Shown: positions 44,920 through 55,053, numbered from the stretch's first letter. The stretch: DNA of 64,000 nt from Williamsia sp. (GCA_015069695.1 JADCRZ010000025.1:32154-96153), one strand, 5' to 3'. Program-made: numbers and translations. Notes: generated by a model not told the origin, from the letters alone.

Positions 44920-47900
44920 TTAAGCCAATACCGGGTTTGAATGATGCGGAATTTCAAGATCATGCGACCCGATCTCCATGTTCGGTCTTCCTGTTATCTT
45001 CTCCTGTAAATGCTGGAAAACAATAAAGAGTACGGGAATGATAAACACCCCGAAGACAACCCCTGTTATCATGCCACCAGCGGCACCGATGCTGATAGAA
45101 TGGTTGCCTTGTGCAGATGGACCGGTTGCCACACTCATCGGGAGCAAACCAAATACAAATGCCAGCGACGTCATGATGATAGGGCGCAACCGCAGCTTGG
45201 AAGCTTCCAGTGCGGAAGAAACCAGTCCGCGCCCTGCTTTGCGCCGCTGAACCGCAAATTCTACAATCAGGATGGCGTTCTTCGCAAGCAATCCAATCAG
45301 CATGATCAGCGCTACCTGTACATAAATGTTGTTCTCGATGCCTGACAGCCGCAGGGCTACAAACACACCCAGGATACCGGTCGGAATAGAAAGGATCACG
45401 GCCAGGGGCAACAGATAGCTTTCATATTGGGCTGCCAGCAGGAAGTAAACAAAGACCAGGCAAAGGATAAAGATGATGCCTGCTTGTCCGCCGGATGAGA
45501 TCTCCTCGCGGGTCTGTCCGGAAAACTCATACGTGTAACCGGCCGGTAATTCTTCCTTCGCTGTTTCCTGCACGGCCTTGATCGCATCGCCGGAACTGAA
45601 GCCTGGCTTGGGAATGGCGTTTACCTGTATAGAGTTGAAGAGGTTGTAGCGGGAGGCTGTTTCTGAGCCATACACCCGCGATAACTTCACCAGGGTGTTG
45701 ATGGGCACCATCTCTCCCAGCTTGTTTTTTACAAAGACCCGGTCGATCGAGGCAGGGTCATTTCTATCTGCAATATCCGCCTGCACAACTACCCGGTAGT
45801 ATTTGCCGAAACGGTTGAAGTCGGAAGCCTGTGCACTGCCAAAATAAGCCTGCATGGTTTGTAATACATCCTTCACGTTAACGCCGAGCTGCGCCGCTTT
45901 TTCATCATTGATCTCCAGTTGCCACTGCGGATAATCTGCTTTGAAAGAAGTAAAAGCATAGGCGATTTCTTTTTTCTGCATAAGCTTGCCAATAAAGTTG
46001 TTTGCAACACTGCTAAACTTGTCAAGCTTGCCGCCGGTTTTATCCTGCAACACCAAATCCAGCGCTTCCACATTGCTGAATCCCGGCACAGTGGGAAAAC
46101 TAAATACAAAGAAAGTTCCCCCGTTGATGGCAGCAAGCTGGCCCCGGATCGTATTCTGGATCGCGTTGATGTCTTTTTCAGGCCCTCTCTCTCCATTGGG
46201 TTTCAGGAGTACAAACACCACAGCCGCTGAAGGACTGTTGGAAGAGGTAAGCAGGTTGAGACCGGATATGGATGTAACAAACCTGGATGAGGGCAAAGCA
46301 CTCAGCTTGGCTTCAGCTTGTTTCAGGATTTTTGTAGTTCCGTCCAATGACGTACCTGATGGAGTCGAAACGGCGATGGCTATAAATCCCTGGTCTTCTG
46401 TAGGAATAAAGCCTGACTTGGTTGTATTTACCAGGTAAGTGGCTACCAGTGCGATAAGGGCAAGTCCGCCCAGGCTGATCCATTTATGCCTCACCAAAAA
46501 TTTTACACCACCCAGGTAACGGTTGGTCAGCGTATTGAAGCTGCTGTTAAAGCCATCAAAGAATTTCTGGCTGTAGCTTCTTTTAGACCTGATGGTTCCA
46601 TCTGGTTGGGCGGTGTGATGATCCTTTAAGAACAGGGCTGCAAGGGCCGGACTCAACGTTAAGGCATTCACGGCAGATATAACAATGGCGATGGACATCG
46701 TAAAGGCAAACTGCCGGTAAAAAATGCCGGTAGAGCCGCTCATAAAGCCAACGGGTAAAAACACAGCCGCCATCACGAGCGTGATAGAAATAATGGCACC
46801 TGTAATCTCATGCATGGCCTTGGTAGTGGCCACCTTGGGATTCATGTGCCTGGATTCCAATTTGGCGTGTACGGCTTCCACCACTACAATGGCATCATCC
46901 ACCACGATACCGATCGCCAGCACCAGGGCAAACATGGTAAGCAGGTTGATGGAAAAACCAAACAAGCTCATAAAGAAGAAAGTGCCCAGAATCGCAACCG
47001 GTACAGCAATGGCAGGGATCAGCGTAGAACGGAAATCCTGCAGAAAAAGAAATACTACAATAAATACAAGGATAAATGCTTCTATCAGGGTATGGATGAC
47101 CTGGGAAATCGATTCATCCAACGCTGTTTTTGTGCGGTAGAAATTATTGTATTTGATACCGGCAGGAAAATCTTTGGATGCTTTCTCCAATAGCTTGTCG
47201 ATCGCAATCTGTATCTCGTTTGCGTTGGAACCTGCCAATTGGATAACGCCGATCGCGATCCCGTCCTTATCATTCATGTGGGTTACGCTGGTATAAGAGT
47301 AAGCGCCCAGCTCAACACGGGCTACGTCTTTCAGATGTAACACAGAGCCGTCTTCATTGGCGCGGATCACGATGTTTTCGTATTCATCCGGCTTCGTCAG
47401 CTTTCCCTTGTATTTGATCACATATTCAAACACTTCCTGGCTTCGTTCACCTAATTTGCCCGGCGCTGCTTCCAGGTTTTTATCCTGTATGGCAGCCATC
47501 ACTTCAGCAGGGGTGATTTTATAAACAGCCATCTGGCTTGTGTTCAGCCAAACACGCATTGAATAATCCTTTACGCCGCCGAATATGTTGGCAGAACCTA
47601 CACCGGGTATGCGTTTGATCTCAGGAATGATATTGATCTGTGCATAGTTGGCCACAAATGTCTGGTCATATTTTTTAGGGTCTTCCGTGTACAAGCCGAT
47701 CGCACCGATAAAACTGTTTTGCTGCTTCACCGTTGTAAGACCTTGCTGTACAACTTCCGCCGGCAGCTGGCTGGTAGCCTGGGCTACCCGGTTCTGTACA
47801 TTCACGGCAGCCTGGTCGGGATTGGTGCCCTGCTTGAAAAATACAGTGATAGCCAGTGAGCCGTCGTTGCTGGCAGTGGAGCTCATATAGCTCATGTTTT

Positions 47901-48117
47901 CCACCCCGTTGATGCTTTCTTCCAGGGAAGGCGCTACAGAACGCAAAACGGTTTCAGCATTGGCGCCCGGGTAAACAGCTGTTACCAGAACAGCAGGCGG
48001 AGCGATGTCAGGAAACTGTTGCAGGGGCAGGCGCAGCAAGCCCAATACACCCAATATGACCAGCAGAATAGAAATCACCGTTGCTAAAACCGGCCTTTCA
48101 ATAAATTTTTTAAACAT
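44920..48117 (-). CDS. RND efflux pump, inner-membrane transporter (AcrB/MexB, HAE1 family)
   Basis: 1065 residues, usual length. Starts MFKKFIERPVLATVISILLV and has the 12-helix RND layout, with LVFIVVFLFLQDFRSTLIP, the proton-relay helix ALVLAIGIVVDDAIVVVEAV, GIFYRQFAFTM, and the C-terminal GLLAKNAILIVEFA and MTSLAFVFGLLPM. It uses the proton gradient to expel hydrophobic drugs, solvents or bile-like compounds through the adaptor and channel encoded on either side. 164 bases after the adaptor gene. Confidence 0.97.
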   Translation of the reverse strand: MFKKFIERPVLATVISILLVILGVLGLLRLPLQQFPDIAPPAVLVTAVYPGANAETVLRSVAPSLEESINGVENMSYMSSTASNDGSLAITVFFKQGTNPDQAAVNVQNRVAQATSQLPAEVVQQGLTTVKQQNSFIGAIGLYTEDPKKYDQTFVANYAQINIIPEIKRIPGVGSANIFGGVKDYSMRVWLNTSQMAVYKITPAEVMAAIQDKNLEAAPGKLGERSQEVFEYVIKYKGKLTKPDEYENIVIRANEDGSVLHLKDVARVELGAYSYTSVTHMNDKDGIAIGVIQLAGSNANEIQIAIDKLLEKASKDFPAGIKYNNFYRTKTALDESISQVIHTLIEAFILVFIVVFLFLQDFRSTLIPAIAVPVAILGTFFFMSLFGFSINLLTMFALVLAIGIVVDDAIVVVEAVHAKLESRHMNPKVATTKAMHEITGAIISITLVMAAVFLPVGFMSGSTGIFYRQFAFTMSIAIVISAVNALTLSPALAALFLKDHHTAQPDGTIRSKRSYSQKFFDGFNSSFNTLTNRYLGGVKFLVRHKWISLGGLALIALVATYLVNTTKSGFIPTEDQGFIAIAVSTPSGTSLDGTTKILKQAEAKLSALPSSRFVTSISGLNLLTSSNSPSAAVVFVLLKPNGERGPEKDINAIQNTIRGQLAAINGGTFFVFSFPTVPGFSNVEALDLVLQDKTGGKLDKFSSVANNFIGKLMQKKEIAYAFTSFKADYPQWQLEINDEKAAQLGVNVKDVLQTMQAYFGSAQASDFNRFGKYYRVVVQADIADRNDPASIDRVFVKNKLGEMVPINTLVKLSRVYGSETASRYNLFNSIQVNAIPKPGFSSGDAIKAVQETAKEELPAGYTYEFSGQTREEISSGGQAGIIFILCLVFVYFLLAAQYESYLLPLAVILSIPTGILGVFVALRLSGIENNIYVQVALIMLIGLLAKNAILIVEFAVQRRKAGRGLVSSALEASKLRLRPIIMTSLAFVFGLLPMSVATGPSAQGNHSISIGAAGGMITGVVFGVFIIPVLFIVFQHLQEKITGRPNMEIGSHDLEIPHHSNPVLA

Positions 48118-48281
48118 GGTAATAAGTTGAAGTTGTCTGAGAAGGGATTTGAGGTTGATCAGCGTTTTTCACAGGTATGGCAGTGCCTTTAGTATGCTTT
48201 TGATACTTTAAAACCGTCACAAGAAAGAGGCACAATGATCTTTATAGCAGCATGTAAGCCGGCTGGCCTAATGCATAGATA

Positions 48282-49430
48282 TTATTTTGAAGATGGTTGT
48301 TTTGGCAAAGCTGCCACGGCTGTTTTTGCAGGTTCCGGTTTTATGATCGTGCCTTCAATAAGATGATCCAAACCGCTTGATACGATCCTGTCGCCAGGCT
48401 TTACGCCATCTTTTACAATATAATCGGCGCCGCTTTTTCCTGCAATGCTGATGGGTTGCTTCACTACCCTGTTGCTGTCGCCGACTGTGTAAACAAATAT
48501 TTTATCCTGCACGTCAATGGTGGCGGCTTGCGGCACAAGGATCGCATCAGGATGCTGTTGCTGCAGCCTTACTTTGCCTGTATTTCCTGAGCGGAGGAGT
48601 CCTTGTGCATTGGGGAAAATAGCCCGTAGTGTGATAGCACCGGTATTGCGATCAAACTGTCCGTCTACCATGTCTATTCTACCGGTGGAAGGATAAACAG
48701 AGTTGTCGGCCAAAACCAAGGAAACCGCAGGCAAAGTCTTCAGTTTATCATTCAATGTATTTCCCTTGTATTGAGATTTAAAACGGATGAAATCAGTTTC
48801 GCCCAGGGAGAAATAAGCATACACCTGCTGCACATCAGAAACTTCTGTCAGAGGCTCGGGGGCGGTAGGGGAGACCAGGCTGCCGCGTTTTTTGGGAAGC
48901 CTTCCAATGTATCCGCTGACCGGTGCGGTGATCAGCGTATAGCCAAGCTTGATTTTTGCGGAGGCAACATTGGCCTTGGCTTGTGCTGCGTTTGCGACGG
49001 CAATTTTGTAGGCTGCGTCCGCCACTTTCAACTGATAATCGGAAACAACTTTGTTTTGTACCAGCGGGGTCAATTTGTCGATTTCAAGTTGTGCATTGGT
49101 GATAGCAGCCAACGCAGCCTGCAGACTGGCAGAAGCGCTGTTTAATTGTTCCCTGTAAGGCTGGTCGTTGATCTTGAAGAGAGGCTGTCCGGCGGTTACG
49201 TGGGCGCCTTCATCCACTAACACGTTTTCAAGAAAACCATCTACCTGGGGCCTGATCTCAACATCTGCTTTTCCCTGCAGGGAAGCGGTGTAATCCTGGC
49301 CTGTTGTAGCTTGAGCACTGCTGATGGTAATTACTTCTGCGGAGGGCAGCGGTGTTGTTGCAGGAGCGGGTTGCTGTTGGGAACATCCTGCCAAAAAAAG
49401 GATAAGACTGGAAAAGATAAAGACTTTCAT
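48282..49430 (-). CDS. RND efflux periplasmic adaptor (AcrA/MexA family lipoprotein)
   Basis: 382 residues from ATG 49430, giving a proper lipoprotein signal MKVFIFSSLILFLAGC (Cys16); an ATG at 49496 would add 22 residues before the signal and overlap an operator. Domains: barrel-sandwich hybrid (VEIRPQVDGFLENVLVDEGA), helical hairpin (about 90-160), lipoyl half (APVSGYIGRLPKKRG), beta-barrel and membrane-proximal domains. First gene of the operon, downstream of TetR operators. Confidence 0.95.
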   Translation of the reverse strand: MKVFIFSSLILFLAGCSQQQPAPATTPLPSAEVITISSAQATTGQDYTASLQGKADVEIRPQVDGFLENVLVDEGAHVTAGQPLFKINDQPYREQLNSASASLQAALAAITNAQLEIDKLTPLVQNKVVSDYQLKVADAAYKIAVANAAQAKANVASAKIKLGYTLITAPVSGYIGRLPKKRGSLVSPTAPEPLTEVSDVQQVYAYFSLGETDFIRFKSQYKGNTLNDKLKTLPAVSLVLADNSVYPSTGRIDMVDGQFDRNTGAITLRAIFPNAQGLLRSGNTGKVRLQQQHPDAILVPQAATIDVQDKIFVYTVGDSNRVVKQPISIAGKSGADYIVKDGVKPGDRIVSSGLDHLIEGTIIKPEPAKTAVAALPKQPSSK

Positions 49431-49446
49431 AACTAAATTAAATCGT

Positions 49447-49459
49447 TTAACGGTGTTAA
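49447..49459. promoter_or_regulatory. TetR-type operator, copy 1
   Basis: TTAACGGTGTTAA: TTAAC-N3-GTTAA palindrome, 17 bases before the adaptor start codon. Matches copies 2 and 3, one of which lies before the tetR gene itself. Confidence 0.75.
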
Positions 49460-49541
49460 CCAATTGGTTCAAAAAAAAGGGTTTTTCAACCGGCAAGTAA
49501 TCTATGCAATGCTCTTCAGCCTTTAACGGTATTATACGCGT

Positions 49542-49554
49542 TTAACGCCGTTAA
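49542..49554. promoter_or_regulatory. TetR-type operator, copy 2
   Basis: TTAACGCCGTTAA lies in the 145-base gap between the tetR stop and the adaptor start. A degraded version (TTAACGGTATTAT) lies 19 bases away at 49523-49535. Probably controls the efflux operon promoter. Confidence 0.75.
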
Positions 49555-49575
49555 GTTCCGGGGCAAAAAAAAATG

Positions 49576-50172
49576 CTATCGGGTGATAGACCTGATAATA
49601 CCGTCGATAGCGTCTTTCAATACAAGTTTGTTGATCTCATCAGACTCACCCCGGTTTACAAGGTTGATCGAAATAAGTCCGTGAATAACAGACCAAAAAG
49701 TAAAATACTTTCTGCAGACCTCTGTTTCCGATACTTCTTTGCCATCCATCAACCGCCTGATCACATCCCGCACTATGTTCGCAGGGGCTTCAGATTCAGG
49801 TGATTTTTGTCCGGTGCAACAGTTCATAGAAACCCCAAACATGAGCTGGTAAAGTTCTTTTTTCTTAAAAGCGAAATTCCAGTAGGCCATCCACATGGCT
49901 TCCAGTTGCCCGGCCGGGTTCTCGTGTTTATCCCTGGCATCTTCCATTTCTTTTGCCAGGTAATAAAACCCTTTTTTATTCAGCTCTGCTAAAATGGCTT
50001 CTTTGTTTGAAAAGTATTCGTAAATAATAGGTGCCGTGTATTCTATTTCGTCCGCTATTTTGCGCATACTCAAGGCCTGCCATCCTTCCTCTTTCACGAT
50101 TTTGTAAGCAGCCTCCAGGATTTTCATCTTGGTTTCTTCTTTTAACCGGAGTATTCTATCCTTGCTGGCCAT
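49576..50172 (-). CDS. TetR-family transcriptional repressor of the efflux operon
   Basis: 198 residues. N-terminal helix-turn-helix at about 15-60 (KILEAAYKIVKEEGWQALSM then YTAPIIYEYFSNKEAIL). The C-terminal domain has YWNFAFKKKELYQLMFG and FWSVIHGLISINLVNRG, a WHG-type TetR C-domain. It lies directly upstream of, and in line with, the RND genes. TTAAC-N3-GTTAA sites occur before tetR and before the adaptor gene, so autoregulation and repression of the pump are expected, with release by a pump substrate. Ligand unknown. Confidence 0.93.
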   Translation of the reverse strand: MASKDRILRLKEETKMKILEAAYKIVKEEGWQALSMRKIADEIEYTAPIIYEYFSNKEAILAELNKKGFYYLAKEMEDARDKHENPAGQLEAMWMAYWNFAFKKKELYQLMFGVSMNCCTGQKSPESEAPANIVRDVIRRLMDGKEVSETEVCRKYFTFWSVIHGLISINLVNRGESDEINKLVLKDAIDGIIRSITR

Positions 50173-50198
50173 TATCTTGTTTTACGCATGTAAATCAT

Positions 50199-50211
50199 TT
50201 AACACTGTTAA
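50199..50211. promoter_or_regulatory. TetR-type operator, copy 3 (autoregulation)
   Basis: TTAACACTGTTAA lies 26 bases upstream of the tetR start (50172) and shares the TTAAC-N3-GTTAA pattern of the two sites before the efflux genes. Confidence 0.75.
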
Positions 50212-50369
50212 GTAAAGGTACGGGTATTAAAAATTACGGAACAAATTTATTTTTGATCGCGCCAGATTTCCATCTCTGTATGGGAAGCCGGTACCTTTAC
50301 AGCCTGAGTGCGGAGTGGCAATAGCAAAGAAGTTTTTATAAGCTAAACAAGTTCACAAGACCCCGTAAG

Positions 50370-51989
50370 ATGAAAGGTATGAGCACAGATTCTCTCAGTC
50401 GTTTAAACATTCGTATTGCAGCGTTTGGCAGTGAAGAGCTGGGTTGGGTTGATGGAAAAGGTATGTTTGCCACAGAGTGCAGCGAAGCCAACAGGAAAGC
50501 GCGGGCTGTATTAGGAGCATGGATGGAGGAGGAAGGCATGCAGGTTGCGGTTGACAAAGTAGGGAATGTAATAGGCATCCTGATACCCCCTGGATGCGAT
50601 CCAAAAACACCGCCTGTAATCGTCGGTTCCCACATCGATACCGTCCCCGGTGGCGGCCGCTATGATGGCCGGTACGGGGTACTTGCCGGACTTGAAATGG
50701 TGAACAAGCTCAGTACTGAAGGTGCTGCGCTCAACCGTCCCCTTGTAGTGGGCGCCTGGACAGCCGAAGAAAGTGCCTATTTCCAGCCTTCCATGCCGGG
50801 CAGCCATGCAACCACCCACCCCGATGATACAGAGAGATGTCTTGATAACTGCAAAAGCATCGAGCCAGGCCGGGGTGATGACTGGACCTTGCGCAAAGCC
50901 TTGAAAGAGATCGGCGCAAACGGGGAAGCACAGCCGGGCTTTTTTCTGGAAAACCTGGACCTGGCAAAAGCTGCTTACATCGAATTACACATTGAACAGG
51001 GTAAAATACTCGAAAAGGAAGGTAGGTCGATTGCGGTGGTGAGCGATATATACGGTTGTTCGCAATCAAAGCTCATCATCAAAGCTGGGGATGCAAGTGC
51101 CGCAAATGTGCCCCGGGCGGTTGCTGAGCTGACGCAGTTTGTAAGTAAGCGCATTGAAAAAGATGAGCTTGAGCGCGGCACAGTGGGAAGCATTGAAAAC
51201 ATCCAATCTCGCACTATACAGCAGCCTGCTTTTGCAGTTACTTTCTGGGGAGAAGGAGACCATGCAGGCGGCCGGCCTATGATCGGGCGCCACGATGCGG
51301 CGTATGCTGCTGCAAGCCTGGTTGAGCTTATGGGAGAAACGGCAGCCATACAAAGCCTTTCCATACCGGGTGGTGTGATCAACAGGGTACCTGGTGAAGC
51401 CCGGTTGATTATAACACCCACTGAAAAATTGACGGAGCTGGAACACTGGAAAGCTGCACTGGAAAACAAGGCAAAAAATTTGGCATATGAACGGGGCGTA
51501 ACTTTTACAATTCGATCCGTGGAAACGTATGAAAGCGCAACGGAAGCCACCATGACCACGGATAAACGCGACATCAGATTGGATCACATCCGCGAATCAG
51601 AAAGGGCCTTGCATGCGTGCATCAAAGAATTGGCTGAGAAATATGGGGTCATCATCGATCTCCAACAGGGTACGCATGTCAGTCCTGTTCATTTTGATGA
51701 AAGCCTTGTTGCGCTTATAAAACAAACAGCGGAAGAAAACCCCGGCATTCAACAGCAAGGTAGCGGGGAACAAAAAGGCAAGGTCCGCATCCTCAGATCC
51801 GGTCCGTTTCATGATGCCATGAAGTTCGGCGAGATCATGCCGGCAGCCATGATCTTTGTTCCCAGCGTTCAGGGCATCAGTCATGACAAAGCCGAATTCA
51901 CCCACCCCAGAGATCTGGACATCGGTGTAGACGTGCTGACTGCCGTTGTCCGCAAACTGGCCTGCGAACAAACAGCAAAACATCATTAA
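50370..51989 (+). CDS. M20-family amidohydrolase (allantoate amidohydrolase / N-carbamoyl-L-amino acid hydrolase type)
   Basis: 539 residues, longer than the usual 410-430. The zinc-site motifs are VGSHIDTVPGGGRYDG, TAEESAYF and ELHIEQGKILEKEG; the dimerisation-domain motif is WGEGDHAGGRPMIGRHDA; the C-terminal zinc motif is VPSVQGISHDKAEFT. An extra segment of about 80-100 residues falls in the C-terminal half (around EQGSGEQKGKV and the FTIRSVETYESATEATMT region). Such enzymes hydrolyse N-carbamoyl or ureido groups. It ends 46 bases before the GH92 start and may be co-transcribed, though a role in glycan use is not obvious. Confidence 0.9.
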   Translation: MKGMSTDSLSRLNIRIAAFGSEELGWVDGKGMFATECSEANRKARAVLGAWMEEEGMQVAVDKVGNVIGILIPPGCDPKTPPVIVGSHIDTVPGGGRYDGRYGVLAGLEMVNKLSTEGAALNRPLVVGAWTAEESAYFQPSMPGSHATTHPDDTERCLDNCKSIEPGRGDDWTLRKALKEIGANGEAQPGFFLENLDLAKAAYIELHIEQGKILEKEGRSIAVVSDIYGCSQSKLIIKAGDASAANVPRAVAELTQFVSKRIEKDELERGTVGSIENIQSRTIQQPAFAVTFWGEGDHAGGRPMIGRHDAAYAAASLVELMGETAAIQSLSIPGGVINRVPGEARLIITPTEKLTELEHWKAALENKAKNLAYERGVTFTIRSVETYESATEATMTTDKRDIRLDHIRESERALHACIKELAEKYGVIIDLQQGTHVSPVHFDESLVALIKQTAEENPGIQQQGSGEQKGKVRILRSGPFHDAMKFGEIMPAAMIFVPSVQGISHDKAEFTHPRDLDIGVDVLTAVVRKLACEQTAKHH

Positions 51990-52035
51990 ACAAGTAGACA
52001 AAACCAACCGGCCCTTTTATAAAACAAACAATGCA

Positions 52036-54366
52036 ATGAGAAGATCCCGCTTTCAATTCCTGTATAGAGTCTGTGTGTTGTCATTACAAAGATCCAGATC
52101 ATGCAATGGAAGAAACAGATGCCTGATCTTGTTTGTTCTTCTTTCCTTTTTTACTGCCGCTCAAGCACAGCAAAAGCAACCGGATAATGACCTTACCCGG
52201 TATGTCGATCCCTATATTGGCACAGGCTTTCACGGGCATGTTTTCCTGGGCGCGAACAGGCCTTTTGGGGGCGTTCAGCTGGGGCCGGTGAACATGTCGG
52301 AAGGGTGGGACTGGTGTTCGGGGTACCACTACTCTGATTCCACGATCATCGGATTTTCGCATACCCATCTCAGTGGTACCGGCATCGGTGACCTCGGTGA
52401 TGTGCTGGTGATGCCCACCACAGGCCCTATCCTGCCAAAAAAAGGCCGGCTCAACCAACCAGGAAGCGGTTACTATTCCTTGTTCAGCCATGCAGCCGAA
52501 ACGGCAAAGCCGGGTTATTATGCAGTAGACCTCAAGCGTACCAACATACGGGCAGAATTGACCGCCACAGAACGGGTCGGGTTTCACCGCTATACATTTC
52601 CCGCTTCGCAGGAGGCGCGGATCATCTTTGACCTGAAGGAAGGCATTGGCTGGGATCTTTCTACGGCAACTTTTATCAGGCGCGTCAACGACAGCACAAT
52701 AGAAGGATACAGGTATTCCAAAGGATGGGCACCCGATCAGCGTCTCTACTTTGCCGCAGTATTTTCCAGGCCCTTTGCTTCTTTTGCCGTGTACGAAGAT
52801 TCCTTGGCAAGAGGCGGCGATTCGCTGCCGGGCAGAAGGGTAAAAGGCATCGCATCATTTGTGACAGGGGCAGGGGAGAAGATCCAGCTAAAAGTAGGCA
52901 TATCACCGGTAAGCACGGCCAATGCTTTGCGCAACATACAGGCAGAAGCACCCGGCTGGAATTTTGACGAGGTTGCAGCAGCTGCCAACCAGGCATGGAA
53001 CAGGGAGCTGAGCAAGGTTCAGTTTAAAACAAACGACCCTTCAAAACGCCGCGTTTTTTATACAGCCTTGTATCATACCATGATCGCGCCTTCGCTGTTC
53101 AACGACAACAACCGGGATTACCGCGGTACCGATAAAAAGGTTTATCAAAACGCTTCCTTCTCGAACCTCACTACCTTTTCCCTCTGGGATACCTACCGGG
53201 CGGCACACCCCCTGTTTACCCTGCTTCAGCCGGAAAGGGTTCCGGACATGATCAACTCTATGCTGGCCATTTACCAGCAGCAAGGCAAATTGCCTGTATG
53301 GCACCTGATGGCCAACGAAACCAATACGATGCCCGGCTACAGCGCTGTTCAGGTGATCACGGATGCTTACCTGAAAAAGATCGGGGGATTTGATACGGCA
53401 CTGGCGTGGGAAGCCGTGAAGAACACCGCTATGCAGGATGAAAGAGGATTGATCTGGGTCAGGAAATACGGGTTTATACCTGCCGACAGCATGAAGGAGT
53501 CTGTGGCGATGGGACTGGAATATGCCATTGCCGATTGGGGCATTGCACAGATGGCCCGGCGGATGGGCGAAACCGCTGACTATGCTTATTTTTCAAAACG
53601 GGCTGAGAACTACCGCAATTATTTCGACGATACCAGCAAGTTTATGCGGGGCCGGGTTTCGCAAACCAGCTGGCGTACTCCCTTTAGTCCTTTTGAAGCC
53701 CGCCATATGCAGGATGATTTTACAGAAGGCAATGCCTGGCAGTACACCTGGCTGGTGCCGCAGGATGTGGAAGGCATCATCCGTTTACAGGGTGGTGAAA
53801 CCCTGTTTACAAAAAAGCTGGATTCGCTGTTTGTCGCAAAAGGCAGCATGGGCAAGGAAGCTTCTCCCGATATTTCCGGACTCATCGGCCAGTACGCCCA
53901 TGGCAATGAGCCCAGTCACCACATTGCCTATTTATATAATTATGTCGGCAAACCCTGGAAAACAGCAGAGAAGATCAGGTACATCATCGACAGCATGTAC
54001 TCCGACCGGCCGGACGGACTTTGCGGCAATGAAGATGTGGGACAGATGTCGGCATGGTATGTTTTGTCGGCGCTGGGTTTGTACGAGGTCAACCCCATGA
54101 ACGGAAAATATGTGATCGGCAGTCCTGTAATGGATGAAGCTGTGATTGATGTGGGGCATCAGAAAACATTCCGCATTGAAGTAAAAAACAACAGTCCCAA
54201 AAATATATATGTACAACGCATCCTGCTGAACAACAAAGCCTATACAAAATCTTACATCCTTTACCAGGACATCATGAACGGAGGGAATATGCAGATCCAA
54301 ATGGGTGATAAACCATCTGCATGGGGTGCAGATAAAAAGGACAGGCCTTACTCGGACATTCAATAA
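52036..54366 (+). CDS. GH92 alpha-mannosidase
   Basis: 776 residues from ATG 52036; the frame to 51946 overlaps the upstream gene. A signal segment follows a basic start (LILFVLLSFFTAAQAQ). Family landmarks: DPYIGTGFHGHVFLGANRPF at the N-terminus, LYHTMIAPSLF, FSLWDTYRAAHPL, NETNTMPGYSA, EGNAWQYTWLVPQDVEG, GNEPSHHIAYLYNY and GLCGNEDVGQMSAWY (acid/base and metal-binding loops). GH92 enzymes are calcium-dependent exo-mannosidases, mostly alpha-1,2, and trim high-mannose N-glycans. Acts with the GH18 enzyme encoded 7 kb downstream in the same locus. Confidence 0.95.
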   Translation: MRRSRFQFLYRVCVLSLQRSRSCNGRNRCLILFVLLSFFTAAQAQQKQPDNDLTRYVDPYIGTGFHGHVFLGANRPFGGVQLGPVNMSEGWDWCSGYHYSDSTIIGFSHTHLSGTGIGDLGDVLVMPTTGPILPKKGRLNQPGSGYYSLFSHAAETAKPGYYAVDLKRTNIRAELTATERVGFHRYTFPASQEARIIFDLKEGIGWDLSTATFIRRVNDSTIEGYRYSKGWAPDQRLYFAAVFSRPFASFAVYEDSLARGGDSLPGRRVKGIASFVTGAGEKIQLKVGISPVSTANALRNIQAEAPGWNFDEVAAAANQAWNRELSKVQFKTNDPSKRRVFYTALYHTMIAPSLFNDNNRDYRGTDKKVYQNASFSNLTTFSLWDTYRAAHPLFTLLQPERVPDMINSMLAIYQQQGKLPVWHLMANETNTMPGYSAVQVITDAYLKKIGGFDTALAWEAVKNTAMQDERGLIWVRKYGFIPADSMKESVAMGLEYAIADWGIAQMARRMGETADYAYFSKRAENYRNYFDDTSKFMRGRVSQTSWRTPFSPFEARHMQDDFTEGNAWQYTWLVPQDVEGIIRLQGGETLFTKKLDSLFVAKGSMGKEASPDISGLIGQYAHGNEPSHHIAYLYNYVGKPWKTAEKIRYIIDSMYSDRPDGLCGNEDVGQMSAWYVLSALGLYEVNPMNGKYVIGSPVMDEAVIDVGHQKTFRIEVKNNSPKNIYVQRILLNNKAYTKSYILYQDIMNGGNMQIQMGDKPSAWGADKKDRPYSDIQ

Positions 54367-54447
54367 ACAGGGGAAGCAGACCTGTTAATTCTTTGCTCCG
54401 GCAAGGGTTTTATCTTATTTTTAAGCTCTATAATTTCTCTTTTCATC

Positions 54448-55053
54448 TTGTCATTGGAGAGTTTACATAATGAACAGCTTTTGATAAAAGCGATGCAGGG
54501 AGGCAGCGAAAAAGCTTTCACTGTTTTATACCGGCATTACAGTCCCCAGCTCTATCTCAGTATACAGGGCATTGTCCGGGACCCGCTCTGGGCGGAGGAA
54601 ATGGTGCAGGAACTCTTTAGCCGGGTCTGGCAAAACCGGGAGCGGCCTGGTTTGGGGGAAAACTTCCGGGGCTATATCTACCGGATCGGCCAGCACCTGG
54701 TTGTTGATTTCTTCCGGGGCCTGCAGCGCGACCGGGTGTTGCGCGAGCGGTTTAAATCCGGGGCCAGCGAGCATTACGAACCGATTGAAGATGACATGCA
54801 CCGTTCGCAGCTGACGCTTATCCTGCAGCAGGCAATTGACCAGCTTTCTCCCCAGCAAAAAAAGGTATACAACCTGGTAAAGATGGAAGGGCACACGTAC
54901 AAACAGGCAGCTGAAATCATGGGCATTTCTCCCTTTACAGTAAAAGAATACCTTACAAACAGCCAAAAGGCCATCCGCAACTACATGCTGTCTCACCAGA
55001 TCGATGGGATATGGGTTTCGCTTTTGTTGCTTTTTGCTGCAGCTTCCTTGTAG
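54448..55053 (+). CDS. ECF RNA polymerase sigma factor (FecI/RpoE type)
   Basis: 201 residues. Region 2 at about 20-90 (FTVLYRHYSPQLYLSIQGIV, EEMVQELFSRVWQNR) and region 4 at about 125-178 (LSPQQKKVYNLVKMEGHTYK, then ISPFTVKEYLTNSQKAIRNY). A hydrophobic C-terminus (WVSLLLLFAAASL) is common in Bacteroidota sigma factors of SusC systems. The best start is TTG 54448; no earlier in-frame ATG fits. Should switch on the SusC/SusD genes when FecR releases it. Confidence 0.93.
   Translation: MSLESLHNEQLLIKAMQGGSEKAFTVLYRHYSPQLYLSIQGIVRDPLWAEEMVQELFSRVWQNRERPGLGENFRGYIYRIGQHLVVDFFRGLQRDRVLRERFKSGASEHYEPIEDDMHRSQLTLILQQAIDQLSPQQKKVYNLVKMEGHTYKQAAEIMGISPFTVKEYLTNSQKAIRNYMLSHQIDGIWVSLLLLFAAASL

Noticed and set aside
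44763..44963. 66-codon minus-strand frame between pump and outer-membrane factor
   Set aside because: It overlaps the end of the pump gene and coincides with the inverted repeat; no protein-like features.
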